Origin: Pseudomonas prosekii
Lineage (GTDB): Bacteria > Pseudomonadota > Gammaproteobacteria > Pseudomonadales > Pseudomonadaceae
Direction of reading: 5' to 3'
Assembly (NCBI RefSeq): GCF_900105155.1
Contig: NZ_LT629762.1
Span: 4,783,501 to 4,847,500 of the forward strand
DNA: 64,000 bases
Every line of letters begins with the position of its first letter. Within the stretch, counting starts at the first letter, position 1. This document shows, in pieces, positions 49,868 to 59,606 of the stretch. The translations under genes and the position numbers were made by a program. The notes beneath the pieces were generated by a model. That model saw only the letters and a list, made by a program, of their open reading frames with translations, made no database searches and was not told where the DNA came from.

Positions 49868-51613
49868 ATGATGCGCAGTACATCCGAAAACAACCTGCAA
49901 GCAGCCTTGAAAGCCTGCAGGAGCAGTTTCATGTCAGTGGGTTTTTTCAGTCTTTTCATAAATGCGCTGATGTTGGTCCCGACCTTCTACATGCTCCAGG
50001 TCTACGGGCGGGTGGTCACGGGCGGGAGCCTGACGACGCTGGCCATGCTGACTATCATCATGACCCTGTTGCTCGTAACGATGGGGCTGCTTGAGTGGGT
50101 TCGCTCGCGGATCATGATTCGGGTCAGCACGAGGCTTGATGTGCTGCTCAGCCAGGATGTGTACAAAGCCAGCTTCAAGCGGGCACTGGACAGCGGAGGC
50201 ATAGATGCTTCGGCCCAACCGCTCAATGACCTGACCGGGCTGCGCCAATTCATGGCCGGTAACGGTCTGTTCGCGTTTTTTGATGCTCCGTGGTTACCGA
50301 TTTATATCGCGGTACTATTCCTGTTTCACCCTTGGTACGGCTGGGCTGCCATTGGCTGTGCGGTGATTTTGCTGGCGCTGGCCTGTATCAATGAGAAGTC
50401 AACGGGCAAGGTTCTGGCAGAAGTTAATGCTCAAAGCATCGGCGCGACACTTCATACCACTAAGAACTTGCGCAATGCTGATGTGATCGAATCCATGGGC
50501 ATGCTGGACTCCCTTATTTCGCGCTGGAGTCTGCGGCACAAGAACGTGCTGTTGTTGCAATCGCGAGCGAGCGATCGCAGCGGCATGATCACGTCGATTT
50601 CCAAAACCTTCCGTCTGATCGTGCAGTCGCTGATTCTGGGCCTTGGTGCCTATCTGGCGGTCAGCCATGAGATCAGTCCCGGTCTCGTGCTCGCCGGTTC
50701 AGTGCTGTTGGGCCGTGCGCTGGCACCGTTGGATCTGATAATTGGCAGTTGGAAAGGCTTCATCGCTGCCCGAGCACAATATGCGCGCCTTGACAGCATT
50801 CTCGACCAGCAAAAAACCGATCCCGAGCGCATGCAACTGCCCGCGCCGACAGGTCATTTGACGGTGCAGAACCTCGTGCTCGGGCCCCCGGGTTCAAAGA
50901 CTCCGATCATCAAAGGCATCAGCTTTAGCGCACCGGCAGGTGCGACGATTGGTATCGTCGGCCCGAGCGCCTCGGGTAAGTCCACAATGGGTAAGGCTTT
51001 GATGGGGGTGTGGAGACCGCTGCAGGGCGTGGTTCGCCTGGACGCTGCGGACATCGCCAACTGGAATAAAAGCGAACTGGGACCTCATCTGGGCTATTTA
51101 CCGCAGGACATCGAATTGTTCGAAGGCAGTATCAGCGACAACATTGCGCGCTTTGGTGTCGTTGACCCAGACAAAGTGGTGCTGGCTGCCAGGACCGCGG
51201 GTGTTCACGAAATGATTCTGATGCTACCCAATGGCTACGACACGCTGATTGGCGTAGGGGGCATGAACCTGTCGGGTGGTCAGCGTCAGCGCATCGGCCT
51301 GGCCCGCGCCATCTATGGCAGCCCGCGGCTCATTGTTCTTGATGAGCCGAACGCCCACCTCGATGAAGTCGGCGAACGCGCACTGGCATTGGCGCTGCAA
51401 CAAATAAAATCGACGGGGGCGACAGTTTTCGTCATTGCCCATCGCACCTCGATTCTGGCCCAACTTGACCGTTTGCTGGTGATGAGCGCCGGCACGATCA
51501 GCCTGTATGGCCCGCGTGATCAGGTTCTCGAACAACTCAGTGCCCATTCGTTGGCCGCCCAACACAAGCCCGGCGTCAAGGCCGGCGCAGACGCTGCTTC
51601 GAGCAGCGTTTGA
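49868..51613 (+). CDS. Type I secretion ABC transporter (PrtD/AprD type)
   Basis: A 581-residue fused permease-ATPase that drives export of RTX substrates from cytoplasm to outside. Membrane helices span about 25-330. Walker A GPSASGKST is at 365-373, the signature LSGGQRQR starts at 468 and Walker B LIVLDEPN lies near 490. No N-terminal C39 peptidase domain is present, as expected for the AprD/PrtD group with C-terminal-signal substrates. Start is ATG at 49868 with only a weak binding site; an ATG follows directly. HlyD begins 13 bp after its stop. Confidence 0.92.
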   Translation: MMRSTSENNLQAALKACRSSFMSVGFFSLFINALMLVPTFYMLQVYGRVVTGGSLTTLAMLTIIMTLLLVTMGLLEWVRSRIMIRVSTRLDVLLSQDVYKASFKRALDSGGIDASAQPLNDLTGLRQFMAGNGLFAFFDAPWLPIYIAVLFLFHPWYGWAAIGCAVILLALACINEKSTGKVLAEVNAQSIGATLHTTKNLRNADVIESMGMLDSLISRWSLRHKNVLLLQSRASDRSGMITSISKTFRLIVQSLILGLGAYLAVSHEISPGLVLAGSVLLGRALAPLDLIIGSWKGFIAARAQYARLDSILDQQKTDPERMQLPAPTGHLTVQNLVLGPPGSKTPIIKGISFSAPAGATIGIVGPSASGKSTMGKALMGVWRPLQGVVRLDAADIANWNKSELGPHLGYLPQDIELFEGSISDNIARFGVVDPDKVVLAARTAGVHEMILMLPNGYDTLIGVGGMNLSGGQRQRIGLARAIYGSPRLIVLDEPNAHLDEVGERALALALQQIKSTGATVFVIAHRTSILAQLDRLLVMSAGTISLYGPRDQVLEQLSAHSLAAQHKPGVKAGADAASSSV

Positions 51614-51626
51614 CAGGAACCTATCG

Positions 51627-52949
51627 ATGACCCGCACGCTCGCCACTGCCACCCATACTTTCGCCGATTTGCCCGTATCTGACGGTTCAATACGCCGGGC
51701 AGGTTTTTTCATCGTGTTCGTGACGTTTGGCCTGTTTGGCGGCTGGGCGGCGTTGGCCCCGCTCGATGGCGCAGCTTATGCGCCTGGCGTAGTGACCGTG
51801 CAGACTTATCGCAAGACGGTGCAACATCTGGAAGGAGGCATCGTCAAGGATCTGCTTGCCCATGACGGGTATATTGTGAAGAAAGGCGATCCGATTATCG
51901 TTCTGGATGATGCTCAGTTGCGCTCCGAATACGAGATGACTCGCAGCCAGTTGATTGCCGCCAAGACCATGGAAGCGCGGCTGCTGGCGGAGCGCGATAA
52001 CCTGCACACCATCCCGTTCCCGAACACTACAGATTCGGACACTCAACGCAGTATTGAAGCCCGCCTGGGTGAGACTCAAGTGTTCAGTGCACGACGTAGC
52101 TCCCGGCTGGGGCAGATCTCGGTCCTGCAAGAGCGCATTGGTCAGTTGAACCAGCAAATCAAAGGGACCGACGCGATGATCGGTACCAAGAGCAATCTGC
52201 AGGAATCCTACAGCGGCGAAATCGCCGAGTTGAACGAGTTGCTCGCCCAGGGCTTTGTCGACAAACAGCGCATGCTCGAACAGGAGCGCAAACTGGATTT
52301 ACTGAAGTCTGAAGTGGCAGATCACCGCTCGACCAACATCAAGACCAAGTTGCAGATCAATGAAACCCAGTTGCAGATACTGCAAGTTGACAAGGACTTC
52401 AGCGCTGACGTCACCAAACAATTGGCGGAGACCCAGACCAAAGCCTACGACTTGCAGGAAAAAGCCGCGGCGCTGGAAGATCGCCTGAGCAGGGTGGTTA
52501 TTCGTGCCCCGGATGACGGGATGGTGATCGGCATGACGGTTCACACCATCGGCGGTGTTGTACGTGCCGCGACCCCTTTGCTGGATATCGTGCCGTCTAT
52601 TTCTGACCTGGTCGTCGATGCGCAGGTCGCTCCGAACGACATCGACCGGATAGCGATCGGTAAATTGGCAAACATTCACTTCAGTGCTTTCAACAGCGCA
52701 ACGACACCGGTCATTGAAGGTCGGGTGACGAGTGTTTCGGGCGATCGCTTGCTCAATGAAAAAACCGGTGCGCCATATTATCTGGCCCGGATCAGCGTGA
52801 CCCAGGCCGGCGCGCAGAAACTCGGCGATCGCAAGTTGTTGGCCGGCATGCCGGCGGACGTGTTGATCAACACAGGCGAGCGCACCATGCTGCAATATCT
52901 GATGCAGCCAGCGCGTAACGTTATCGCCCAGTCGATGATCGAGGAATGA
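51627..52949 (+). CDS. Type I secretion membrane-fusion protein (HlyD family)
   Basis: A 440-residue periplasmic adaptor linking the ABC transporter to the outer-membrane channel. Start ATG at 51627 follows AGGA. One inner-membrane helix (about 25-43) is followed by a lipoyl/biotinyl-type half (VQHLEGGIVKDLLAHDG), a long coiled coil (about 125-290), the second half motif (RVVIRAPDDGMVIGM) and a beta-barrel region. Its stop overlaps the next start (ATGA). Confidence 0.92.
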   Translation: MTRTLATATHTFADLPVSDGSIRRAGFFIVFVTFGLFGGWAALAPLDGAAYAPGVVTVQTYRKTVQHLEGGIVKDLLAHDGYIVKKGDPIIVLDDAQLRSEYEMTRSQLIAAKTMEARLLAERDNLHTIPFPNTTDSDTQRSIEARLGETQVFSARRSSRLGQISVLQERIGQLNQQIKGTDAMIGTKSNLQESYSGEIAELNELLAQGFVDKQRMLEQERKLDLLKSEVADHRSTNIKTKLQINETQLQILQVDKDFSADVTKQLAETQTKAYDLQEKAAALEDRLSRVVIRAPDDGMVIGMTVHTIGGVVRAATPLLDIVPSISDLVVDAQVAPNDIDRIAIGKLANIHFSAFNSATTPVIEGRVTSVSGDRLLNEKTGAPYYLARISVTQAGAQKLGDRKLLAGMPADVLINTGERTMLQYLMQPARNVIAQSMIEE

Positions 52950-54340
52950 TCGTTCTCCTGTTTCCCTGTGTAGTGCTGGGCGCGCTGGTATTGCCGGCTC
53001 ACGCATCCGACCCCAGGCTTGCCCAGCCCTCAAGTAGCGCACCACGCACGGCCTCTGTCAGCAAACAGAATTACTCGGTTGACTTGATGCAGTTGTACCG
53101 CGAGTCCCGCCTCGAAGATCCCAGGGTTATAGCGTCTTATTCCAAGGCACAATCGGGTGTCGAACAGGAAAATCAGGCGTTTGGTAGCCTCCTGCCTTCG
53201 GTGACAGCGAATGCAGGTTTCAACCGTATCAAGCAGACTAATTTGCAGGTCGACGAGGCTTACAACAGTCGCAACTATACGGTGGGGCTGACCCAGCCTT
53301 TGTATAACAAGGCTGCCTGGGAAAACTACCAGCACTATAAAAGCCAGGCCAAACAAGCGGACTCCGAGTCCCGGGAAGCGCAGGCAGAAGCCACCGTCGA
53401 TCTGGCGCAGCGTTATTTCGCCGCGTTGGCTGCCGATGATGAACTTGAATTGGTGCAGGCCGAACGCAGGGCCACCCAGAAGAACTTGGCCATGGTCAGT
53501 GCGCTATACAGCAAACAGTTAGCGATGATCACCGACCTGCTGGATTTGAAATCCCGGGTTGACTCGCTGGCTGCCCAGGAAGTCGATGCGCGTAACCGGT
53601 CAAGACTGAGTCGCGTAGCGTTGGCGGAAATCATCGGGCGTCCAGTCAACGAGAAACTGAGTCGTGTGCGTAATGATGTCGAGTTGAAGGTATCGGCCGG
53701 CAGTCTGGAGAGCTGGGTGAACCTGGCGATCACTGAAAATCCTTCTATCATGGCAAGTGAAAGTGCTCAGGAGGCAGCAGAGGCTGCCCTGCGTGCCGGT
53801 AAGGGCGGGCATTATCCGACAGTCAATCTGAACCTGAGCGCGCAACAGACCAATGAAGGCTACAACAACTCGTTGGCACCTCAGACCGACAGCTTCGTCG
53901 CCGGGGTGGGGGTGCAAATACCGATCTACATTGGTGGTTCAACGTCAGCGCGGGTAAGGCAGCTGTATCAGGATCTGCTCACGGCAGAGCAGCAATTGGT
54001 CGCGACACGACGCCAAGTTGTCAAGGAGCTGACGAACTCATACCTGACCGCAGACTCCAGCGCGGAAAAAATACGCGCTAACCATAATGCGTTGGCCTCG
54101 GCCGAACAATCGCGCATCGCGGCAGAAAAAGCGTTCACGTACGGCGTAGTTAACGCTGTAGATGTTTTGACCGCCGTGCAGAATGAATTCAAGGCGCGTC
54201 GTGATTTGCTCAAGACGCAATACGACTTCATCACTAATCTTTTTATCATGAGCCGGTGGGCAGGGAAGTTATCTGAAGAAAGTGTCGAAAGTGTCAATGC
54301 CTGGTTGGGCAGTAATGATAGCGCCGACATGTTTCAATGA
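52946..54340 (+). CDS. Outer-membrane channel of type I secretion (TolC family)
   Basis: A 464-residue outer-membrane efflux protein. A signal peptide (MIVLLFPCVVLGALVLPAHA) precedes two repeated TolC-type helical halves, each with a beta segment (NYTVGLTQPLYNKAAW and FVAGVGVQIPIYIGG). GAGGA precedes the ATG, which overlaps the hlyD-like stop. It completes an ABC-MFP-OMF set of normal order, next to its presumed RTX cargo. Confidence 0.92.
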   Translation: MIVLLFPCVVLGALVLPAHASDPRLAQPSSSAPRTASVSKQNYSVDLMQLYRESRLEDPRVIASYSKAQSGVEQENQAFGSLLPSVTANAGFNRIKQTNLQVDEAYNSRNYTVGLTQPLYNKAAWENYQHYKSQAKQADSESREAQAEATVDLAQRYFAALAADDELELVQAERRATQKNLAMVSALYSKQLAMITDLLDLKSRVDSLAAQEVDARNRSRLSRVALAEIIGRPVNEKLSRVRNDVELKVSAGSLESWVNLAITENPSIMASESAQEAAEAALRAGKGGHYPTVNLNLSAQQTNEGYNNSLAPQTDSFVAGVGVQIPIYIGGSTSARVRQLYQDLLTAEQQLVATRRQVVKELTNSYLTADSSAEKIRANHNALASAEQSRIAAEKAFTYGVVNAVDVLTAVQNEFKARRDLLKTQYDFITNLFIMSRWAGKLSEESVESVNAWLGSNDSADMFQ

Positions 54341-54401
54341 ACGCAGCCTAAATAAGTAGCGACAAACTTTCAAACAGCAAGTTTTATCAAGACAAGTCTC
54401 G

Positions 54402-54437
54402 CTGTCGCTCCAAAAAACATACTTTGAGGAGCGACAG
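54402..54437. terminator. Hairpin between convergent genes
   Basis: CTGTCGCTCC pairs perfectly with GGAGCGACAG across 16 nt, between the tolC-like and second wzz-like genes. A-rich and T-rich bases in the loop but no clear T tail; may serve both strands. Confidence 0.55.
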
Positions 54438-54493
54438 TCAGGCCGAGGTTAATGGTCTGCGGGTTGCAGCGATAATCTATGCTGTTTTACCGG

Positions 54494-55774
54494 TTACCGA
54501 CGAGCGCTGTGGAATGAAAGTATTGCGCGTCGAAGAATAGCGATACCCATGCCGAGTATAAAGCCGAATATCAGACCAAATCCGACAATGAGGGCTTTCT
54601 TCGGTTTAATCGGGCCTTGAGGTTCTGTCGCATCTTTATCGACGAGTCCCAGATCAAATTGATCAAAGTCGACATTCATTTGTTTCAAGTGCGTCAGTTC
54701 GCCACGGATGTCGGCAAAGTCTTTCAAGAACAACTCAGGGCTGTCGCGCTCCTTGAGAAGTGCAGCTTCGCGGTTGACGGTCAGCAGGCTGAGTTCTTTT
54801 TGAATTTCATCAATGCGCGGCTCAGTGAAGTCGTCGGAACGGCGAGTTTCAAGAGTGGCTCGCTCCGCTTCCAGCGCTGCTTGTCCCAGGAAATACAGTG
54901 GGATTTTCTGATTATTCACTTCTGTGCGGATCATACTTCCTTGGTGAGCCTGATCCCCGTCCCCCAGCGCCGAAGGGGTAGTGGGTTTAACAATTCCGAG
55001 TTTCTTTGCAATGACGATGGCCTCGTCAAGTTCTTTGATACGGTTTTGTCTGCGGCTTTGCAGTTGCTGACGAAGCGCTTTAAGTTCGTCTTGAAGTAAC
55101 TGTTTTTTAAGCCGATCTTTTTCTAGCAGGTTAGCGATCTTCGAGTCTTTTTCAGCTTCATAAGTGGATTTTTTAGACTCCAGTTTTTTATCTAATTGGG
55201 TGATACGGTTGGCAATAAGTGTTTTAAGGCTGGTAGAAATTTTTTCCTTTTCACTCTTGAGGACGTAATTAGTAAACTCTCTTACAATGCCGACGCCATC
55301 GACCCCTTTAGGGTATCTGAGACTGAGTCCAATGGTTTCAGTGAGGCTGGTACTTTTCTGTGGATCAACTCGGTCAATCAAAAATGCTTTTTCATTAAAC
55401 TTTTCAAATGTTTCTTCGATGGGTTGCCCCGGTGCTTGCAAGGGGGCAAGGAACTGTGGATTGGCTTTAAAAAATTTCAACCGGACATCGTAAGACTGCA
55501 TTGACGATCCCACACGTGTCAGCGCATCTTTTGGCAAAATTTTATAAAGCCCGGATTCGTTTAGTTCGTCTAGGTCCGCCATTGCGACAGGCCGGATGCT
55601 GGTCTCTACTTCATATTCAGGGGTGGCCCAGACGGTATAGGCAATGGCGGCGGTAACAGTTAATGCAGTAAACAATAAAACAATAGCCCTTTGATCCCAT
55701 AGGCCATTAATAAGTTCTTTTACTTCGACCACTTCGTGTCGGGATTCATCAATTGTAGTTACTGGAATGTTCAT
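54494..55774 (-). CDS. Second Wzz-like chain-length regulator (Wzz2 type)
   Basis: A 426-residue polysaccharide co-polymerase. Helix 1 is about 30-49, helix 2 about 394-414, preceded by the proline-rich GPIKPKKALIV. The periplasmic part has a long charged coiled coil (about 170-265). It is 80 residues longer than the wzz at 26841 and shares little obvious sequence with it. In P. aeruginosa a second Wzz gives very long O-chains, so this one may set another modal length; a role for another polymer is also possible. It stands alone, convergent with the type I secretion operon. Confidence 0.85.
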   Translation of the reverse strand: MNIPVTTIDESRHEVVEVKELINGLWDQRAIVLLFTALTVTAAIAYTVWATPEYEVETSIRPVAMADLDELNESGLYKILPKDALTRVGSSMQSYDVRLKFFKANPQFLAPLQAPGQPIEETFEKFNEKAFLIDRVDPQKSTSLTETIGLSLRYPKGVDGVGIVREFTNYVLKSEKEKISTSLKTLIANRITQLDKKLESKKSTYEAEKDSKIANLLEKDRLKKQLLQDELKALRQQLQSRRQNRIKELDEAIVIAKKLGIVKPTTPSALGDGDQAHQGSMIRTEVNNQKIPLYFLGQAALEAERATLETRRSDDFTEPRIDEIQKELSLLTVNREAALLKERDSPELFLKDFADIRGELTHLKQMNVDFDQFDLGLVDKDATEPQGPIKPKKALIVGFGLIFGFILGMGIAILRRAILSFHSARR

Positions 55775-55862
55775 TGAACGCTCAAAAAATTCATCGACAG
55801 CGGCTCCAAAAAATTCCTGGAAATTACCGTCTTGCAGGTAGAAGAAATTAATACCGGGTTAC

Positions 55863-55891
55863 ATTTTCGATTTTCCAACATTTGTTGACAA
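55863..55891 (-). promoter_or_regulatory. Candidate sigma-70 promoter for the second wzz-like gene
   Basis: Read on the minus strand: TTGTCA (-35) and GAAAAT (-10) with a 17-bp spacer, about 90 bp upstream of the start codon. Confidence 0.4.
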
Positions 55892-56011
55892 ACAGCAAGA
55901 GTGAGAAGCAGTCGCAGATGCATGCTCAGAGTTGCGCAGGTCGCGCTTCATGCAGGGCCAATAACGTTGAGTTTAAGGGCGATTCCTCTGTCCGGATTTC
56001 ATTAGCGAGGG

Positions 56012-56019
56012 GTTTCAAC
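56012..56019. repeat. Left target-site duplication, IS66 copy 2
   Basis: GTTTCAAC, repeated exactly at 58516-58523. It differs from the duplication of copy 1. Confidence 0.92.
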
Positions 56020-56093
56020 GTAAACGCTCCATGAACCCCACACTCAAAGTCACCACCTGATCCCAGACGCGGTGCGCCATATTTCTATACCTG

Positions 56094-56266
56094 TGGCACA
56101 TAAATAGCTCACCTACCATTTTGCTGGCATAAAAATGCCAATGTTTAGCTATTTTAGTGGCACAAAAATGTCAAAGTTTGGTTATTTCAATGGCACAAAA
56201 ATGCCAAGACCAGGTATTTCAGGTGGCACAAAAGATGCGCGCTATTTCTGTGGTATTTAAATGCCA
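56094..56266. repeat. ~33-bp-period palindrome array inside IS66 copy 2
   Basis: The same six palindromic units as in copy 1, starting at 56094, 56125, 56158, 56191, 56224 and 56251, unchanged in sequence. Confidence 0.85.
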
Positions 56267-56510
56267 TTTCAATGCCACGGAAATGCAGAAGCACGCCCTA
56301 TCTGTGCTCATGTGAGCCATTTTGGACCTGTACCGGGGGTAGGATTATTTTTGTACCGGGGGTAGGATTTTATATTTTTACAGGGCTTTGGAGGCCCAAA
56401 AAACGTACCGAGTCTATTACGTGCTGGGTGGATTTGGCGGTACACCAAAGGATGTCGAGGCTTCCCTAGCATACGATTCGATCCACTCACCCCACGTTTA
56501 GGGTTCAGGT

Positions 56511-58055
56511 TTAACGTGATATCTCTGGCGAGCAGTTCCACGGCAACAGTGCCTCATAGTCTGCCACCGACTGCGCATGTGGTAACTGCTCCAGTACGTG
56601 GCGTAGCCACGTATAAGGCTCTTGGCCGTTGACCTTGGCGGTCTCCACTAGGCTGTAGATCTGAGCACTGGCAGTAGCGCCTTTGGCCGTGTCGCTGAAC
56701 AGCCACGCCTTGCGACCGATAACAAACGGCTTTATCGCGCGTTCCGCCGCATTGTTGTCGATCGGTAAAAACCCGGCCTCCACGTAACGCTCCAGCCGGC
56801 TCCAATTGTTGGCAAGATAGTTAACCGCCTTGCCCAGCACACTTTGCGGCGTCACTTGGGACTGAGTTTTATCCAGCCAGCTTTTCAACTGGGCTAGGAT
56901 CGGCAGGCTCTTTTCCTGTCTGCCGATAAATCGTTGCTCGTCACTGACGCCCTTTAGTTCACGCTCGATGCCGTACAGCTTGTTGATCATCGTCAGGGCG
57001 ATATCGGCACGTCCCGCCTTGCCCTTGGGCTGTACCTTTTGAGCATCGACAAACTTGCGCCGCACATGGGCCATGCACGCCAGACGTTCCACTCCGGGCT
57101 GTAATGCCAAGGCGTTGTAACCCGCGTAATCATCGGTCATGACGTAGCCACGATAACTTTCCAACAGGCGCAACGGCACTTCCTGCGCACGGCTGGAGGT
57201 GTAGTCAAACAGCACGACTTTTCGAGCCGGCGGCCCGCTGGCTTGCACCCACATCCAGGATTGGCTGGTTGGGTCTCGATCCGGTTCTTTAAGTACCTGG
57301 ACGCGGGTTTCATCACAGTGGACGACAGGGCTTTCCAGCAACCGATCCCGCATCAGATTTAATAACGGTTGCAAGTGCTCGCCGCACTGGATGACCCAGC
57401 GCGCCAACGTTTGGCGAGGGATGTCCACACCATGACGGGCAAGTACGGTTTCAAATCGGTGGAGCGGCAGGCCGTCGACGTATTTAGTGGTCAACAACAT
57501 CGCCAAGACACTCGGACTGGCCATGCTCTTTTCGATCAACTGAGCCGGTTTGTCAGCAGTGACCGGCGCCGCTTCACAACCACGACACCCGTAGACTTTG
57601 CGGATGTGTTTGATCACGCGGATTTGCATCGGCACGATATCCAGCTGCTCGCTAGTTTCTTCGCTGACGACATGCTTGCGGCAACCACAGGCACACGTCA
57701 GTTCGTGCTCGGGAAGTTCGTGGATGACTTCGATGCGCGGCAGATCAGCAGACAGAGGCTTGCGCTTGCCACGACGTGAAGTCGGAGCAACAACTTCTTC
57801 GTCAGCGTCGCCGATTGAAGGCATCGGCTCGCTTTCGGGCTCGTTGAACAACGCCAGTTGAGGGGTATTGGGTTCAACGGTCTGCTCGGATTTGCGACCG
57901 AACAAACGGTCGCGCAGCAGCTTGATCTGTTCTTTCAGATCGACGATATGAGTCTGGTATGCCTCAGCCGTTACCTGCTGACGACTGAGTGCCTCAAGCA
58001 ACATTTGCTTGAGCAGAACAGGGTCGTCAGGGAGGTCTTCGGGCATCAAATTCAT
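56511..58055 (-). CDS. tnpC: IS66 transposase TnpC, copy 2
   Basis: 514 residues, identical to the protein encoded at 45810-47354, with the same intact DDE core. Confidence 0.96.
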   Translation of the reverse strand: MNLMPEDLPDDPVLLKQMLLEALSRQQVTAEAYQTHIVDLKEQIKLLRDRLFGRKSEQTVEPNTPQLALFNEPESEPMPSIGDADEEVVAPTSRRGKRKPLSADLPRIEVIHELPEHELTCACGCRKHVVSEETSEQLDIVPMQIRVIKHIRKVYGCRGCEAAPVTADKPAQLIEKSMASPSVLAMLLTTKYVDGLPLHRFETVLARHGVDIPRQTLARWVIQCGEHLQPLLNLMRDRLLESPVVHCDETRVQVLKEPDRDPTSQSWMWVQASGPPARKVVLFDYTSSRAQEVPLRLLESYRGYVMTDDYAGYNALALQPGVERLACMAHVRRKFVDAQKVQPKGKAGRADIALTMINKLYGIERELKGVSDEQRFIGRQEKSLPILAQLKSWLDKTQSQVTPQSVLGKAVNYLANNWSRLERYVEAGFLPIDNNAAERAIKPFVIGRKAWLFSDTAKGATASAQIYSLVETAKVNGQEPYTWLRHVLEQLPHAQSVADYEALLPWNCSPEISR

Positions 58056-58071
58056 GCCCGGATTATACCCG

Positions 58072-58431
58072 TCAGGCGACGAATCTTGGCGTTAAAACCT
58101 TGTGTGGACGGTTGCGCCAGAGATCAAATCCATCCAGTAGCCAGTTCAGTTCTTGGACGGTCAGCACGATAGCCTCGTCCACCTCTTCGGGTGAAGTCTT
58201 AAAACGCTCGGACTCCAGGCGCTTGAGCCAAAGGCAGAAGCCGTTACGCTCCCAGTACAACACTTTGACCCGATTACGGTGGCGATTCAGAAAAACAAAG
58301 AGCACGGGGTCAAACACCGCGACCTTGATATCCAGTTCGACTAGCGCAGCTAGGCCATCAATGGACTTTCGAAAATCTACCGGCTTTGGGTAGAGGTACA
58401 CTTTTTCAACGCTGGCATTGGGACGCATCAT
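58072..58431 (-). CDS. tnpB: IS66 accessory protein TnpB, copy 2
   Basis: 119 residues, identical to the protein encoded at 47371-47730. Confidence 0.95.
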   Translation of the reverse strand: MMRPNASVEKVYLYPKPVDFRKSIDGLAALVELDIKVAVFDPVLFVFLNRHRNRVKVLYWERNGFCLWLKRLESERFKTSPEEVDEAIVLTVQELNWLLDGFDLWRNRPHKVLTPRFVA

Positions 58432-58515
58432 GGTGATGGACTCCTGATGGAAATCGGGAGGACAGCATCAGCCGTCAGCTATCCGCTTGGAATGTGGGGT
58501 TCATGGAGCGGATAC

Positions 58516-58779
58516 GTTTCAACGGAGCGCGAACGCTACATATCGCCGCAATTTTTAACACCGTGGCTAAGCTCTTTTGTTATTGAGATCGACATGGATT
58601 TAAGCTGACTCCACCGGTGTATCTCAGTTTTGCGGGGTGAGTCCTGCGAGTCGGCCGTTTCTCCGACATTAAAAATTACGGCTATCATATTATCTTTGGG
58701 TTATGCCTATAATAAAAGACTGATCGTGCGCAAACGTTCCGATCCCGGCACTCACATCGCATCCCTCAGGAGCACAGTC
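58516..58779. other. Region from IS66 copy 2 to the SDR gene
   Basis: 264 bp beginning with the duplication GTTTCAAC. The frame of the next gene is open back to 58630, but those codons lack a ribosome binding site, so the region is taken as non-coding and should hold the SDR promoter. TATAAT occurs within TGCCTATAATAAAAG near 58706; no good -35 is evident. Confidence 0.4.
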
Positions 58780-59574
58780 ATGACGTCCACTCAGTCCAAA
58801 GGTACAGCCCTCGTCACCGGTGCTTCTTCCGGCATCGGCGCCATTTACGCCGAGCGGTTGGCTGCACGTGGTTTTGATTTGTTGTTGGTGGCTCGCGACG
58901 GGCAGCGGGTGGAGGCAGCGGCGAGCAAGTTGCGCGCCGAGCACAGCGTTCAGGTGGAAGTGGTCAAGGCTGACCTGACGCAAAAGGATGAGGTATTGAA
59001 ACTTGAGCAGCGTCTGCGTAGCGATTCAAGTATCAGCCTGCTGCTCAACAATGCCGGTGTCGCGGCCGATGGTTTGCTGGCCAACGCCGACATGGAGCAA
59101 CTTGAGCAACTGATTCAGCTCAACGTCACCACTGTCACGCGTTTGGCGTCGGCGGCGGCAGCCAGTTTTGCCAAAGCGGGGCGCGGCACGATTATCAACA
59201 TTGCCTCGGTCGTGGCTTTGTCTCCGGAACGGTTTAATGCGACTTACAGCGCCAGCAAGGCGTATGTTCTGAGCCTGACCCAATCTTTGGATGCGGAACT
59301 GAGCGGCACCGGTGTGCGGGTGCAAGCGGTTTTGCCCGGGGTGACGCGCACTGAGATTTGGCAGCGTTCGGGGATTGATGCCAGTGGCATCCCGGCGGAA
59401 ATGATCATGGATGCAGCGGACATGGTGGATGCGTCGCTGGCCGGTCTGGACCAGGGCGAACTGATTACTATCCCGTCGTTGCCGGATGCGTCCGAGTGGC
59501 AAGCCTTTGTTGCGGCCCGTCATGTGATGGCGCCGAACCTGTCCCGAGATAAGCCCGCCGCACGTTACAAGTGA
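58780..59574 (+). CDS. SDR-family oxidoreductase
   Basis: A 264-residue classical short-chain dehydrogenase. Start ATG at 58780 (MTSTQSKGTALVTG) has CAGGAG upstream. TGASSGIGAIYAERLA binds the cofactor, LLNNAGVA is the NNAG motif, the serine lies in NIASVVALS and the active pair in YSASKAYV. It is followed after 32 bp by a ketosynthase gene, so a ketoacyl-reductase-like role in fatty-acid or related metabolism is possible but not shown. Confidence 0.9.
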   Translation: MTSTQSKGTALVTGASSGIGAIYAERLAARGFDLLLVARDGQRVEAAASKLRAEHSVQVEVVKADLTQKDEVLKLEQRLRSDSSISLLLNNAGVAADGLLANADMEQLEQLIQLNVTTVTRLASAAAASFAKAGRGTIINIASVVALSPERFNATYSASKAYVLSLTQSLDAELSGTGVRVQAVLPGVTRTEIWQRSGIDASGIPAEMIMDAADMVDASLAGLDQGELITIPSLPDASEWQAFVAARHVMAPNLSRDKPAARYK

Positions 59575-59606
59575 GGCGTCATGAATCGGTTTGAGGTGAA
59601 TGCAGT

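Larger units (their letters stand above)
56020..58515 (-). mobile_element. IS66-family insertion sequence, copy 2
   Basis: The same 2,496-bp element as at 45319-47814, in the same orientation, with the same ends and internal arrangement; all internal landmarks I checked lie at an offset of exactly 10,701 bp. Its own duplication is GTTTCAAC. It sits between the second wzz-like gene and an SDR gene and does not break a visible ORF. Confidence 0.95.

Noticed and set aside
45319..58515. Composite transposon carrying the RTX/secretion/Wzz block
   Set aside because: A block moved as a unit would have matching outer duplications. The outer flanks are GTTAGGCG and GTTTCAAC, and each IS has its own matched pair, so the copies inserted separately.
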